This document shows, piece after piece, positions 47,474-56,785 of a stretch of 64,000 nt of DNA. The DNA is from an uncultured beta proteobacterium. Lineage in GTDB: Bacteria > Pseudomonadota > Gammaproteobacteria > Burkholderiales > Burkholderiaceae_C. The stretch covers positions 1-64,000 of the forward strand of contig CAIVXG010000030.1 of assembly GCA_903909815.1 (NCBI GenBank), written 5' to 3'. Under the pieces are notes generated by a model. That model had not been told where the DNA came from. It made no database searches and worked only from the letters and a program-made list of their open reading frames with translations. The position numbers were made by a program, and so were the translations under genes. Position 1 is the first letter of the stretch; the number at the start of each line of letters is the position of its first letter.

Positions 47474-48583
47474 ATGGCAGCGATGAATCTGCGCAACAGC
47501 CTGAATTTTTCCGGCGGGCCGGGCGCTCTGCCCGATAGCGTATTGCTGCAGGTCCAGCAGTCCTTGATGGAGGTGCCCGAGGTGGGTCTGTCGATCCTTG
47601 GCATCAGTCACCGCTGCGACTGGTTTGCAGCGGTCGTCAGCGAAGTCGAGGCGAATATACGAAGCCTGCTGGGTCTGACCCAAGATTGGCATGTGTTGCT
47701 GCTGCAGGGTGGGGCAACCCAGCAATTCTCCATGGTCCCCATGGCCTTGTTGCGCGGCCGCAGCAGCCCGGCCGACTACCTCCACACCGGTTACTGGAGC
47801 GGCAAGGCCTTGCCCGAAGCGGCGCGAGAAGGACCCATGCGCGTGCTCTGGAGCGGGCAAAGCGAGGGTTTTCGCCGTCTACCCGCAGACGCTGAACTGC
47901 AGTTCAGCGCCGAGGCACCCTACCTGCACTATGTGTCCAACGAAACCGTGGAAGGAACCCAGTTCCATCGGCTGTTGGGGCGCGACGACGTGCCCCGGAT
48001 ATGCGACATGTCGTCCGACTTTTTGTCCAGGCCCTGCCAAGCCGAACGCTTTTCCCTGATCTACGCGCACGCGCAAAAGAACATCGGCCCGGCCGGAGTC
48101 ACCGTCGTCCTGTTGCGCGACGAAGTGCTCAAAGGTGCGCGCGCCGACCTGCCCGGCTTTCTGGACTACCGCAGCCATATTCAGGCGCACTCCAATTTCA
48201 ACACGCCACCGGTCTTCGCCATCTACGTGGTGCTGCTGGTCACGCGCTGGCTGCTGCACGACATCGGGGGCGTGGCCAACATGGGGGCGATCAACCACGG
48301 CAAGGCCGAACTGATGTATTCGGTGCTGGATGCCAGTGACGGTTTCTACGCAGGCCGGGCCGCCAGCGCCGATCGATCCCAGATGAACGTGGCGTTCAAT
48401 CTCGCCACCGTTGCCATGGAACAGCAATTCCTGGCCGAGGCGCATGCGGCGGGGTTTTCCGGCCTGGGCGGACACCGCTGCGTTGGCGGACTGCGCGCAT
48501 CCATTTACAACGCCGTGACGCTGGCGGCAGTGGAGAAACTTGCCGGCTTCATGCAAGATTTCCAGGCCCGCCAGCGTCGCTAA
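47474..48583 (+). CDS. serC: Phosphoserine aminotransferase-like protein (SerC family)
   Basis: This 369-residue PLP-dependent class V aminotransferase has LNFSGGPGALPDSVL at the N-terminus, LLLQGGATQQF, ICDMSSDFLSRP with the PLP-contacting Asp, AHAQKNIGPAGVTVVLL with the Schiff-base Lys202, and GGHRCVGGLRASIYNAV. SerC makes phosphoserine from 3-phosphohydroxypyruvate and glutamate. Substitutions such as HRCVGGLR for HRSVGGMR and the coupling to an ATP-grasp ligase gene suggest it could be a specialised paralogue rather than the housekeeping enzyme; I cannot decide from this window. The ATG at 47483 is an alternative start. Confidence 0.82.
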   Translation: MAAMNLRNSLNFSGGPGALPDSVLLQVQQSLMEVPEVGLSILGISHRCDWFAAVVSEVEANIRSLLGLTQDWHVLLLQGGATQQFSMVPMALLRGRSSPADYLHTGYWSGKALPEAAREGPMRVLWSGQSEGFRRLPADAELQFSAEAPYLHYVSNETVEGTQFHRLLGRDDVPRICDMSSDFLSRPCQAERFSLIYAHAQKNIGPAGVTVVLLRDEVLKGARADLPGFLDYRSHIQAHSNFNTPPVFAIYVVLLVTRWLLHDIGGVANMGAINHGKAELMYSVLDASDGFYAGRAASADRSQMNVAFNLATVAMEQQFLAEAHAAGFSGLGGHRCVGGLRASIYNAVTLAAVEKLAGFMQDFQARQRR

Positions 48584-48599
48584 CCCTCAACTCCCTACC

Positions 48600-49376
48600 A
48601 TGCAACTTGCCACCTGGAACATCAACTCCCTCACCGTGCGCCTGCCCCAGGTGCTGGACTGGCTGGGCGCAAACCGTGTGGACGTGCTGGCGCTGCAGGA
48701 ACTCAAGCTGAGCGACGACAAGTTCCCGGCACAAGCCTTTGCCGACGCGGGCTACCAGGCCCAGTGGTTTGGTCAGAAGACCTACAACGGCGTGGCGCTG
48801 CTCACGCGCGCACCCGCGACCGCGGTGGTGAAAAACATTCCCGGCTTCAGCGACGACATGGCGCGCGTCATCAGCGCCACGGTCGATGGCATCCGCGTCA
48901 TAGGCGCCTACTTTCCCAATGGCCAGGAGCCTGGCAGCGACAAGTTCGACTACAAGATGAACTGGCTGCGCGGACTGCGCGATTGGGTCAAGTCGGAACT
49001 GGAACAGCACCCGAATCTGGTACTGATGGGCGACTTCAACATCACGTTCGACGACGCCGACGTGTGGGACCCGGTGGGCCTGGCTGACACCATCCACTGC
49101 ACCGAAGAGGAGCGCTACCACCTGCGCGCGCTGGTGGCGTTGGGCCTGGTCGATTCATTCCGGCTGTTTCCGCAAGCGGATAAGAGCTACTCCTGGTGGG
49201 ATTACCGCGATTTCGGATTTCGCCGCAACCGCGGCCTGCGCATCGATCACATTCTGGTGAGCCAGGCGCTCAAAACGCACTGCCTGGCCTGCACCATAGA
49301 CAAGTCGCCGCGCAAGAACGAACGGCCCAGCGACCACGCGCCCGTGGTGCTGACGCTGGATTCGGTTCGGCGCTGA
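48600..49376 (+). CDS. xthA: Exodeoxyribonuclease III / AP endonuclease
   Basis: The product has 258 residues of the exonuclease III family. Metal and catalytic residues are visible in ATWNINSL, LALQELKL (Glu), YFPNGQE, LMGDFNI (Asp, Asn), GLRIDHILVS and SDHAPVVLTL (the terminal Asp-His). It repairs abasic sites. The ATG at 48600 starts exactly at the family's N-terminus (MQLATWNINSL); the open frame before it overlaps serC. A terminator follows 36 bp after the stop. Confidence 0.94.
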   Translation: MQLATWNINSLTVRLPQVLDWLGANRVDVLALQELKLSDDKFPAQAFADAGYQAQWFGQKTYNGVALLTRAPATAVVKNIPGFSDDMARVISATVDGIRVIGAYFPNGQEPGSDKFDYKMNWLRGLRDWVKSELEQHPNLVLMGDFNITFDDADVWDPVGLADTIHCTEEERYHLRALVALGLVDSFRLFPQADKSYSWWDYRDFGFRRNRGLRIDHILVSQALKTHCLACTIDKSPRKNERPSDHAPVVLTLDSVRR

Positions 49377-49412
49377 AGGCTAGTCGACCGATCAACGCTG
49401 CTAGAATCAAGC

Positions 49413-49443
49413 ACCGGGCCCAAGCATTTGTGGCCCGGTTTTT
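49413..49443 (+). terminator. Terminator after the exonuclease gene
   Basis: An 8-bp stem (ACCGGGCC, GGCCCGGT) with an 11-base loop is followed by TTTTT. It separates the ATP-grasp/serC/xthA unit from guaC. Confidence 0.8.
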
Positions 49444-49517
49444 CGTTTTGGCATCACAAAACATGGCCGGGTTCAGTCCAAGCGCTCACATCCCTACGAT
49501 TGAGAACGGAGTGAACC

Positions 49518-50495
49518 ATGGAAATTTTCGACTACGACAACATCCTTCTGCTGCCACGCAAGTGCCGCGTGGACAGCCGCTCCGAGTGCGACGCCAGCGT
49601 CACGCTCGGACCCAGGAGCTTTCGCATCCCGGTGGTCCCCGCCAACATGAAGACCGTCGTGAACCAAAAGATTTGCGTCTGGCTGGCGCAGAACGGCTAC
49701 TTTTACGTGATGCACCGCTTTGACCTGGACAATGTGCAGTTCGTGCGGGACATGAAGGCGCTGGGCCTGTACGCCTCGATTTCTCTTGGCGTGAAGAAGC
49801 CGGACTACGACACGGTGGACCAACTGGTGGCGCTGGGCCTCGCACCCGACTACATCACCATCGACATCGCGCACGGTCATTCAGACAGTGTGAAGGACAT
49901 GATCGTTTACCTGAAGGAGAAGATGCCCTCTTCCTTCATCATCGCCGGTAACGTGGCCACGCCCGAGGCCGTGATCGACCTGGAAAACTGGGGTGCGGAC
50001 GCCACCAAGGTGGGCATCGGCCCAGGCAAGGTCTGCATCACCAAGTTGAAAACCGGTTTTGGCACTGGCGGCTGGCAACTCAGCGCGGTCAAGTGGTGCG
50101 CGCGCGTGGCGACCAAACCGATCATCGCCGACGGCGGTATTCGCGAGCATGGCGACATCGCCAAATCGATACGCTTTGGCGCCACCATGGTCATGATCGG
50201 CTCCATGCTGGCAGGCCACGAGGAGAGTCCGGGCCAGACGGTGGAGGTCGACGGCAAGCTGTTCAAAGAGTACTATGGCAGCGCCTCCGACTTCAACAAG
50301 GGCGAGTACAAGCACGTTGAGGGCAAGCGCATCCTGGAGCCGATTCGGGGCACGCTGGCGAGCACGCTGATCGAGATGGAACAGGACGTGCAAAGCTCCA
50401 TCAGCTACGCCGGAGGAAAGAAACTCATGGATATCCGCAAGGTGAACTACGTGACGCTGGGCGGCGACAACGCTGGCGAGCACTTGCTGATGTAA
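49518..50495 (+). CDS. guaC: GMP reductase
   Basis: This 325-residue IMPDH/GMPR TIM barrel lacks CBS domains. Signature elements are the catalytic Cys173 in [43 protein letters not shown], and the flap [21 protein letters not shown], whose form and the N-terminus [15 protein letters not shown] fit GMP reductase of the Bacillus-like GuaC2 type rather than IMPDH. It converts GMP to IMP and ammonia with NADPH. Confidence 0.9.
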   Translation: MEIFDYDNILLLPRKCRVDSRSECDASVTLGPRSFRIPVVPANMKTVVNQKICVWLAQNGYFYVMHRFDLDNVQFVRDMKALGLYASISLGVKKPDYDTVDQLVALGLAPDYITIDIAHGHSDSVKDMIVYLKEKMPSSFIIAGNVATPEAVIDLENWGADATKVGIGPGKVCITKLKTGFGTGGWQLSAVKWCARVATKPIIADGGIREHGDIAKSIRFGATMVMIGSMLAGHEESPGQTVEVDGKLFKEYYGSASDFNKGEYKHVEGKRILEPIRGTLASTLIEMEQDVQSSISYAGGKKLMDIRKVNYVTLGGDNAGEHLLM

Positions 50496-50532
50496 GCCCG
50501 AAGCCGGGCGCTGCGCCGGTGCCGGCGCGCGC

Positions 50533-52119
50533 TCAGTTGCCGGCGCGAAGCTTGAACACGGACACCGTTCGCACCAAATCACCGGCCTGGGATTTCAGGC
50601 TGTCGGCCGCAGCCGCCACCTGCTCCACCAGCGCCGCGTTTTGCTGCGTCACCTGGTCCATCTGCGTGATGGCCTCGCCCATTTGCGCCACTCCCAGGCT
50701 TTGCTCCTGGCTGGCCACGCTGATCTGCCCCATGATGTCGGTCACGCCCCTGATGCTGTCCACCACCTCCTGCATGATGCGTCCGGCCATGTCCACCATC
50801 TGCGAGCCCTGATCCACGCGCTGCACGCTGGCGCTGATCAGGGACTTGATTTCCTTGGCCGCATCGGCCGAGCGGCCCGCCAGGGAGCGCACTTCCGTCG
50901 CGACCACGGCAAAGCCGCGGCCCTGCTCACCCGCACGCGCAGCCTCGACCGCGGCGTTGAGGGCCAGGATATTGGTTTGAAAGGCGATGCCGTCGATGAC
51001 ACCGATGATTTCTGAGATCTTGTTCGACGCCTGATTGATGCCTTTCATGGTTTCGACCACGTGGGCAACCGCCTCTCCGCCCTTGACCGCCACGGAACTG
51101 GCGTTGACGGCGAGCTGGCTGGCCTGGCGCGCGCTGTCGGCATTTTGTTTGACCTGCGAATCCAGTTCCTCCATCGATGCCGCGGTTTGCTCCAGCGCGC
51201 TGGCCTGTTGCTCCGTGCGCGCCGAAAGATTGTGGTTGCCCTGTGCAATCTGAACGCTGGCCGCGGCCACACTCTGCGCCCCCCGATGCACATCACCCAC
51301 CACCCGCGACAAGCTCTCCTGCATGGTCTTGAGTTGGGCCATCATGCTGTGCGCATCACCCGACCTGAGCCGGATGTCAAGGCTCAGATCGCCCTTGGCC
51401 ACGTTTTGCGCCAGACGGGTGACATCAGCCGGTTCGGCGCCGAGCTGATCCAGCAGGCGGTGCACGATGACGCGGATCACGAAGAACAACACGATCTGGA
51501 GCACGCCCTGCCCCAGCCACATCCACAGGTTGAACCGGCTGATGGCGTCAAAATCCTCCTTGACGTCGACCGTGATGCTGGTTGCACCGAGCACCGAACC
51601 CTCGTCCACACCGTGGCAACTCAGGCACCGGGTGGTGCGAAATTCCTTCATGGCGATGAACGGAACAACCGCCCTGAGCGAGGCCTCGCCGTTGCTGCCG
51701 CGGTTCAGTTTGAACTCGGTCTTGGCGCTGGCCAGGACCCTGCGGTCGATTTCGTCCAACGGTTGTTCCTGTGGCAGACCGGCACCAAACTCGTCCACCA
51801 CACCCTTGCTTCGCACCACGCGCAGTTCGCTGACCTTGTCGGCAGCACCCATCTTGCGAATGAAGAGCGCCCTTGCCACCGCGTCGCTGATGACGTCTTC
51901 GCTTCCCAACTTGGTGACCATCAAGGTGTTCAGGCCATTGATGGCGCCGTCCGCCACGGCGAGCGTGCGCTGCTCCGCGGAGACAAGTGCGCGCTGTTCA
52001 AACTCACCCAGCAACCATTGCTGCGCGCTCAGAAGAACAAGCAGCAGAAAACCCTGAATGAGCACTTGCAATTTCAATTGCAGACCCGTCCTGGACCAGA
52101 TTTCGGTGACGCGGTTCAT
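50533..52119 (-). CDS. Methyl-accepting chemotaxis protein with a periplasmic CxxCH (haem c) motif
   Basis: The product has 528 residues. TM1 lies at about 18-38, a periplasmic sensor at about 40-205 and TM2 near 207-228. A HAMP-like linker and the signalling domain follow, with the hairpin tip IIGVIDGIAFQTNILALNAAVEAARAGEQGRGFAVVATEVR split across two helices. The sensor contains RCLSCHG (Cys165, Cys168, His169), the attachment motif for covalent haem c, followed by GSVLGATSITVDV. Haem-bearing chemoreceptors respond to redox state, oxygen or NO. There is no C-terminal CheR-docking pentapeptide. GGAGAG precedes the ATG. It lies 80 bp downstream of the pseudo-receiver/TPR gene on the same strand. 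Confidence 0.92.
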   Translation of the reverse strand: MNRVTEIWSRTGLQLKLQVLIQGFLLLVLLSAQQWLLGEFEQRALVSAEQRTLAVADGAINGLNTLMVTKLGSEDVISDAVARALFIRKMGAADKVSELRVVRSKGVVDEFGAGLPQEQPLDEIDRRVLASAKTEFKLNRGSNGEASLRAVVPFIAMKEFRTTRCLSCHGVDEGSVLGATSITVDVKEDFDAISRFNLWMWLGQGVLQIVLFFVIRVIVHRLLDQLGAEPADVTRLAQNVAKGDLSLDIRLRSGDAHSMMAQLKTMQESLSRVVGDVHRGAQSVAAASVQIAQGNHNLSARTEQQASALEQTAASMEELDSQVKQNADSARQASQLAVNASSVAVKGGEAVAHVVETMKGINQASNKISEIIGVIDGIAFQTNILALNAAVEAARAGEQGRGFAVVATEVRSLAGRSADAAKEIKSLISASVQRVDQGSQMVDMAGRIMQEVVDSIRGVTDIMGQISVASQEQSLGVAQMGEAITQMDQVTQQNAALVEQVAAAADSLKSQAGDLVRTVSVFKLRAGN

Positions 52120-52199
52120 GTGACACTCTCCAGCGGCGTGCCGCCATTCAAACAGCAGCCAATATATCCTGTGGCCACGCCCAACGTTAGGAGAAGCGT

Positions 52200-53996
52200 T
52201 TACGTTCCTTGATCCACGTCATTTACCGCAGGGATTGGCGCGACTCCTTGCACCTCCGGGATCGATGCGACCTCTGGCACTTGCGGGACCGACGTGACCA
52301 CTTGCTCAACCGCCTCACCAGCCTTGCTGGGGGCCAGCGTGACCGCACGCAGCAACAGGCCGCCGGCCTGACGTTTTTGCTCTCCCAACGCCGGGCGCGG
52401 GTTGGTTTTGAGATAACGGCCTTTCAAGGCTTGCACGGCGACTTCCAGTTCATTCGCGTTCTCGATCTTGCTGCCGTGGCGCTGCAGCACGGCGTGAGCC
52501 GTTTCAATCAGCTTGCTGTTGAGCGTGCTCTCACCCAGGCTAATCAGTCTTTCCACTGCGCCCCTGGGGTCGCCCTTCAGGCTCAAGCCCACGGCCTGTT
52601 CGGCCAACTTAAGAACTTTGCCGTGCGCCGCCCGAACCAACTCGGCATAGGGTTCGTGCACCTGGGCGGCACCGGCGAGGAGTTCGCTCAGCGCGCGATT
52701 CGCGCAAAAGCGCAACGCGATGCTGTCGATGATGGGTTCCATCTCTTCCAATTGAATCGCCTTGTGTGCCAGTTGCGCCAACAGCGCCACCAAGTTGGAC
52801 CCGGCTTCAAAATCGAAATCGGGGTCCCTGACGGTGTTTCCCATGGCTCTGAGTTGATCAAGCGCCTTTGCCAACTGGTGCGCCTGGATCAGCGCCACGG
52901 CGTCCACGATGCTGGACAGTCGTTTGAGCCGCTTCGCCCCTGGGTTGCGCTCCAGCACGCGCGAGAAATCGTCCACGCAGCGCTGCAGGCCCTTGCGATC
53001 TCCGCTCTCAAAGCGTGCGAACGCCAACAGCACCAGCGTCTGGCAGTCAAACATCTTGGAGTCCAGCCCCATACGGGTGGTCTTGTCCAGGATTTTTTCG
53101 GCCTCGATCCGGTCCCCCGAGTAATAGGTCATCAGCCCCAGGTTCTGCATGCGGCTGACCGACGCTGGAGTGAGGTCGCAAGCCATCTTGTAGTTGTCCA
53201 GGGCGCGGTCGAATCGCCCCATTTCAAACTGCGCTCTGCCCTGCACCTCGTAGGCGTCGACGTAGTTCGGATCTTCGGCAATCAGCATCGCCAGGCTGCT
53301 GCTGGCCTCCTGCGTCTGGCCCGCGTCCAGCATGGATCGGGCCACGCCCAGTTTGGCCCAGGGCAGCGTGTTTGCCGCCACCACCGCTTCATATAGCCGC
53401 TGCGCCTGCGCATACTTTCCAGTGCGCAACATCAGTTCCGCCCCGACCCGCGCTGCATAAAGCCAGAACAGGCCGCGCGATTCGAAGCGCTGCAGGCACA
53501 GGTCCGCGGCGCGATCAAATTCCTCGGCTTCAATCGCCGAGAAGATTTCCTGCAGGGACACCTTGCGCTTGCGCGCAGCGCGCAGTCGCTCGCCCAATTG
53601 CGCCGCCGAATGCGGTTTGAGCAGATAGCCGTCCAGCGCAGACTCGGCCGCTTCCGCCACCTTGCCATAGGTGGCCTCGCCCGTGACCATGATGAAAATG
53701 GTGGAAAAGGGCAGCAATTGATTGCGCCGCAAATCATCCAGCAGCACCTGGCCCGTGCTCACCCGGTCGTTTTCGAAATGCAGCTCACATAGCACCACAT
53801 CAAACACCCGGTATTCGAGCTGGCGCCGCGCATCGGCCAGGCGGCTGCACTGCACCACCGTACGCACCCCGAAGTCGCGCATCTGATCCACCAGAATCGC
53901 GCGCGAGGTAGGGTTGCCATCGACCACCAGGGCCATGGATATCGACAGGTCGTCCTCGGCTTCAGCCACCATCGTCCCCTGGAACGATGAGCCCAA
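52200..53996 (-). CDS. Pseudo-receiver domain fused to TPR repeats
   Basis: The product has 598 residues. Residues 20-140 form a receiver fold (MALVVDGNPTSRAILVDQM, FIMVTGEA, YLLKPH), but the phospho-acceptor Asp is Glu71 (DVVLCELHFEN), and the acidic pair is reduced to VDG. It is therefore probably not phosphorylated normally; Glu may mimic the active state. Residues 145-350 contain TPR repeats (GKYAQAQRLYEAVVAANTL, VDAYEVQGRAQFEMGRFDRA, VSRMQNLGLMTYYSGDR), and a further helical region follows. The C-terminal tail has a repetitive Pro-Val-Glu pattern (VPQVPEVASIPEVQGVAP). It lies upstream of the haem chemoreceptor gene; a scaffold role in its signalling is an inference. The ATG at 53972 is an alternative start. 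Confidence 0.85.
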   Translation of the reverse strand: MGSSFQGTMVAEAEDDLSISMALVVDGNPTSRAILVDQMRDFGVRTVVQCSRLADARRQLEYRVFDVVLCELHFENDRVSTGQVLLDDLRRNQLLPFSTIFIMVTGEATYGKVAEAAESALDGYLLKPHSAAQLGERLRAARKRKVSLQEIFSAIEAEEFDRAADLCLQRFESRGLFWLYAARVGAELMLRTGKYAQAQRLYEAVVAANTLPWAKLGVARSMLDAGQTQEASSSLAMLIAEDPNYVDAYEVQGRAQFEMGRFDRALDNYKMACDLTPASVSRMQNLGLMTYYSGDRIEAEKILDKTTRMGLDSKMFDCQTLVLLAFARFESGDRKGLQRCVDDFSRVLERNPGAKRLKRLSSIVDAVALIQAHQLAKALDQLRAMGNTVRDPDFDFEAGSNLVALLAQLAHKAIQLEEMEPIIDSIALRFCANRALSELLAGAAQVHEPYAELVRAAHGKVLKLAEQAVGLSLKGDPRGAVERLISLGESTLNSKLIETAHAVLQRHGSKIENANELEVAVQALKGRYLKTNPRPALGEQKRQAGGLLLRAVTLAPSKAGEAVEQVVTSVPQVPEVASIPEVQGVAPIPAVNDVDQGT

Positions 53997-54103
53997 AAGC
54001 CCGCAAACAACGCCACGAGGTTTTATTCAGTTCTTGCACGCGGGCGATTATGACCGCACAAGCGCCGGCCGCGCATACTGATGCTGCTGCTGCGCTACGT
54101 CAT

Positions 54104-54129
54104 AATTGACGTTTACGTCAACGTCAATT
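54104..54129. promoter_or_regulatory. Inverted-repeat operator upstream of the dehydrogenase gene (LiuR/MerR-like)
   Basis: TTGACGTTTACGTCAA (54106-54121) is a palindrome with 7-bp arms. A third half-site gives an outer pair AATTGACGT and ACGTCAATT (54104-54112, 54121-54129). It ends 28 bp before the ATG. The core resembles the ACGTTTACGT-type sites of MerR-family LiuR regulators of branched-chain amino acid and acyl-CoA catabolism. Assignment by memory of the motif; no regulator gene is nearby. Confidence 0.5.
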
Positions 54130-54157
54130 CAACTTCAACCCGATTCAGGAGCACTGC

Positions 54158-54916
54158 ATGGACATCGCAGGAAAAGTATTCATCGTCACCGGCGGCGCTT
54201 CGGGCCTGGGTGAAGGTACGGCGCGCATGCTTGCTGCCAATGGCGCCACCGTCGTCATCGCCGACATGCAGACGGACAAGGGGGAAGCGGTGGCCAAGGA
54301 GATCGGTGGCGCCTTCGTGCGCTGCGACGTGAGCCAGGAGGCCGATGGCCAGACGGTGGTGGCGAAAGCCCTGTCCCTGGGCAAGCTCATGGGACTGGTG
54401 AACTGCGCCGGCATCGCGCCCGCCGAAAAGACGGTGGGAAAGAATGGCGCGCACTCACTTAGCGCTTTCATCAAGACCATCACGGTGAACCTGATCGGCA
54501 GCTTCAACATGATCCGGCTTGCAGCCGAGGCCATGAGCAAGAACGAACCTGAAGCCACGGGCGAGCGCGGCGTCATGATTTCCACCGCCTCGGTTGCCGC
54601 CTATGACGGGCAGATCGGACAAGCGGCCTACAGCGCCTCCAAGGGCGGCGTGGTGGGAATGACGCTGCCGATTGCGCGCGACCTGGCGCGCAGCGGCATT
54701 CGCAACATGACGATTGCCCCGGGCATCTTCGGCACGCCCATGTTGTTCGGCATGCCCCAGGAAGTGCAGGACGCGCTCGCCGCCAGTGTGCCCTTCCCTT
54801 CGCGTTTGGGCACGCCCAACGACTACGCCAAACTGGCCAAACACATCATCGAGAACGACATGCTCAACGGCGAAGTGATCCGCCTGGACGGCGCCATTCG
54901 TCTGGCGCCGCGCTAG
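54158..54916 (+). CDS. Short-chain dehydrogenase, HSD10/3-hydroxyacyl-CoA dehydrogenase type
   Basis: This is a 252-residue SDR: the NAD motif [10 protein letters not shown], the [10 protein letters not shown] loop, catalytic Ser in ISTASVAA and YSASKGG (Tyr/Lys). [15 protein letters not shown] and the C-terminal [14 protein letters not shown] match the type II 3-hydroxyacyl-CoA dehydrogenase/HSD10 group, which oxidises short- and branched-chain 3-hydroxyacyl-CoA (including the isoleucine-pathway intermediate). The palindromic operator lies just upstream. The ggt gene follows after 9 bp, an unusual partner. Confidence 0.88.
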   Translation: MDIAGKVFIVTGGASGLGEGTARMLAANGATVVIADMQTDKGEAVAKEIGGAFVRCDVSQEADGQTVVAKALSLGKLMGLVNCAGIAPAEKTVGKNGAHSLSAFIKTITVNLIGSFNMIRLAAEAMSKNEPEATGERGVMISTASVAAYDGQIGQAAYSASKGGVVGMTLPIARDLARSGIRNMTIAPGIFGTPMLFGMPQEVQDALAASVPFPSRLGTPNDYAKLAKHIIENDMLNGEVIRLDGAIRLAPR

Positions 54917-54925
54917 GCCCACGCC

Positions 54926-56767
54926 GTGCACCATTTTCAAGCGCCAGCGTCTATATTCCCCAGGCTGCGCCGCGCACTGCTGTGCGCCACCGTCTTTGCC
55001 GTCAGCGGCTTCGCCAGCGCTCAGGCCCTGGGCGCTGGCGAAGCACCCCTGCAATCGGAACCCGCGTCCGGCCTGACTCGCAAACCCGGCTGGACGACGC
55101 AGCGCTTTGCCGTGGCGGCGGCGAATCCGCTTGCAACGGAGGCGGGCCATCAGATACTCAACGCCGGTGGCAGCGCGGTGGACGCAGCGGTCGCGGTGCA
55201 GATGGTGCTGAATCTGGTGGAACCCCAGTCCAGCGGCATTGGTGGCGGCGCCTTCATGCTGCACTACGATGGAGCACAGGTGCAGGCCTTTGACGGAAGG
55301 GAGACGGCGCCGGCCGCGGACGATGAAAAGCTCTTCCTCGGTGCCGACGGCCAGCCAATGGCCTTCTTCGACGCAGTCGTCGGCGGGCGCGCCGTGGGCG
55401 TGCCGGGCGTGCTGCGCATGTTGGAGTTGGCACATCAGCAACATGGCCGGCTGCCCTGGGCGCTGTTGTTCACGCCAGCAATCAAGCTGGCAGAACAGGG
55501 TTTCGCCATCAGCCCGCGCCTGCACTCGCAACTCGTGGAAGATCCCTATCTCAAGCACGATCCCATCGCAGCCGCCTACTTCTACCAGACCGACGGCACA
55601 CCGCATACGGTGGGCTTCGTGCTGCGCAACCCGGCCCTGGCGCGCGTCTTCAAACTCATCGCCGCCCAGGGTTCCGCCGCGCTGTATCAGGGCGAAGTGG
55701 CGCAGGCGATGGTGGACAAGGTGCGCCAGCATCCAACGAACCTAGGGCGGTTGTCGATGGACGATTTGGCGCACTACCGGGCAAAGGTCCGCGCGCCGCT
55801 GTGCTACGACTACCGCGCGCGGGGCAAAGACTACCGCGTCTGCGGCTTTCCACCGCCGGGTTCTGGCACGATCGCCATCGGGCAGATTCTGGGGATGGTG
55901 CAAAGCCCGACTCTCTTGCCTGGAACCTTGGCCCAGGGTTTGCCCTCACCTGAGTTCTTGCACCTTTATAGCGAGGCTTCGCGCCTGGCCTTCGCCGACC
56001 GCGCACAGTACGTCGCCGACCCGGACTTTGTGAGCGCACCCGGCGGTGACTGGATGAGCCTGCTGGCACCAGACTATCTGGCGCTGCGCGCCAAGCTGAT
56101 CGACGCCTCCGACCAAGGTCAGCGCATGCGAGAAGCCCCGGCGGGACGACCTGGTGCGCAGCGTGTGAGTTATGCCCCCATGCCAGATCAAACCGAGCAC
56201 GGCACTTCACACATATCCATCGTCGACTCCTGGGGCCATGCCCTGGCCATGACCACGACCGTGGAGCACATGTTTGGTTCGCGCCAGATGGTGCAGGGTT
56301 TTTTGCTCAACAACGAGCTCACCGACTTCAGCTTCAGCCCCACCGATGCCCAGGGTCGCCCCGTGGCGAATCGCGTGCAGCCGGGCAAACGACCGCGCTC
56401 CTCCATGGCACCCACGCTGGTGTTCGAAAAGGCCGCAGACGGCTCCCTGGGGCCCTTGGTGCTCAGTGGCGGCAGTCCCGGTGGCGCACTCATCATCCAT
56501 TTCGTCGCCAAGACGCTTTACGCCACCTTGAACTGGCGATTGAACGCGCAGCAGGCGATTGATCTGCCCAACTTCGGCTCTTTGGGTGGGCCGATTCTGT
56601 TGGAACAAGCGCGATTCCCGTCAGCCACCGTGAATGCGCTCAAGGCCCGTGGCCACACCGTGCAGGAGACCGAGCTCACCAGCGGCGTACAAGTGATCCA
56701 GAAGACTGCCGCGGGCTATTTTGGTGGTGCCGATCCGCGGCGTGAAGGCGTGGTTCGGGGCGATTGA
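54926..56767 (+). CDS. ggt: Gamma-glutamyltransferase
   Basis: The product has 613 residues with a GTG start and a signal peptide (ALLCATVFAVSGFASAQA; cleavage near 33). Ntn-hydrolase hallmarks are RFAVAAANPLATEAGHQIL, EPQSSGIGGGAFML, DGRETAP and the autocleavage/nucleophile Thr427 in EHGTSHISIVD. SMAPTLVF and LSGGSPGG follow in the small subunit. It is a periplasmic enzyme that hydrolyses or transpeptidates glutathione and gamma-glutamyl compounds. It lies between the SDR and SpmAB-fusion genes, 18 bp before the latter, all in one direction. Confidence 0.94.
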   Translation: MHHFQAPASIFPRLRRALLCATVFAVSGFASAQALGAGEAPLQSEPASGLTRKPGWTTQRFAVAAANPLATEAGHQILNAGGSAVDAAVAVQMVLNLVEPQSSGIGGGAFMLHYDGAQVQAFDGRETAPAADDEKLFLGADGQPMAFFDAVVGGRAVGVPGVLRMLELAHQQHGRLPWALLFTPAIKLAEQGFAISPRLHSQLVEDPYLKHDPIAAAYFYQTDGTPHTVGFVLRNPALARVFKLIAAQGSAALYQGEVAQAMVDKVRQHPTNLGRLSMDDLAHYRAKVRAPLCYDYRARGKDYRVCGFPPPGSGTIAIGQILGMVQSPTLLPGTLAQGLPSPEFLHLYSEASRLAFADRAQYVADPDFVSAPGGDWMSLLAPDYLALRAKLIDASDQGQRMREAPAGRPGAQRVSYAPMPDQTEHGTSHISIVDSWGHALAMTTTVEHMFGSRQMVQGFLLNNELTDFSFSPTDAQGRPVANRVQPGKRPRSSMAPTLVFEKAADGSLGPLVLSGGSPGGALIIHFVAKTLYATLNWRLNAQQAIDLPNFGSLGGPILLEQARFPSATVNALKARGHTVQETELTSGVQVIQKTAAGYFGGADPRREGVVRGD

Positions 56768-56785
56768 TCGGTTACGCTTGGGCAC

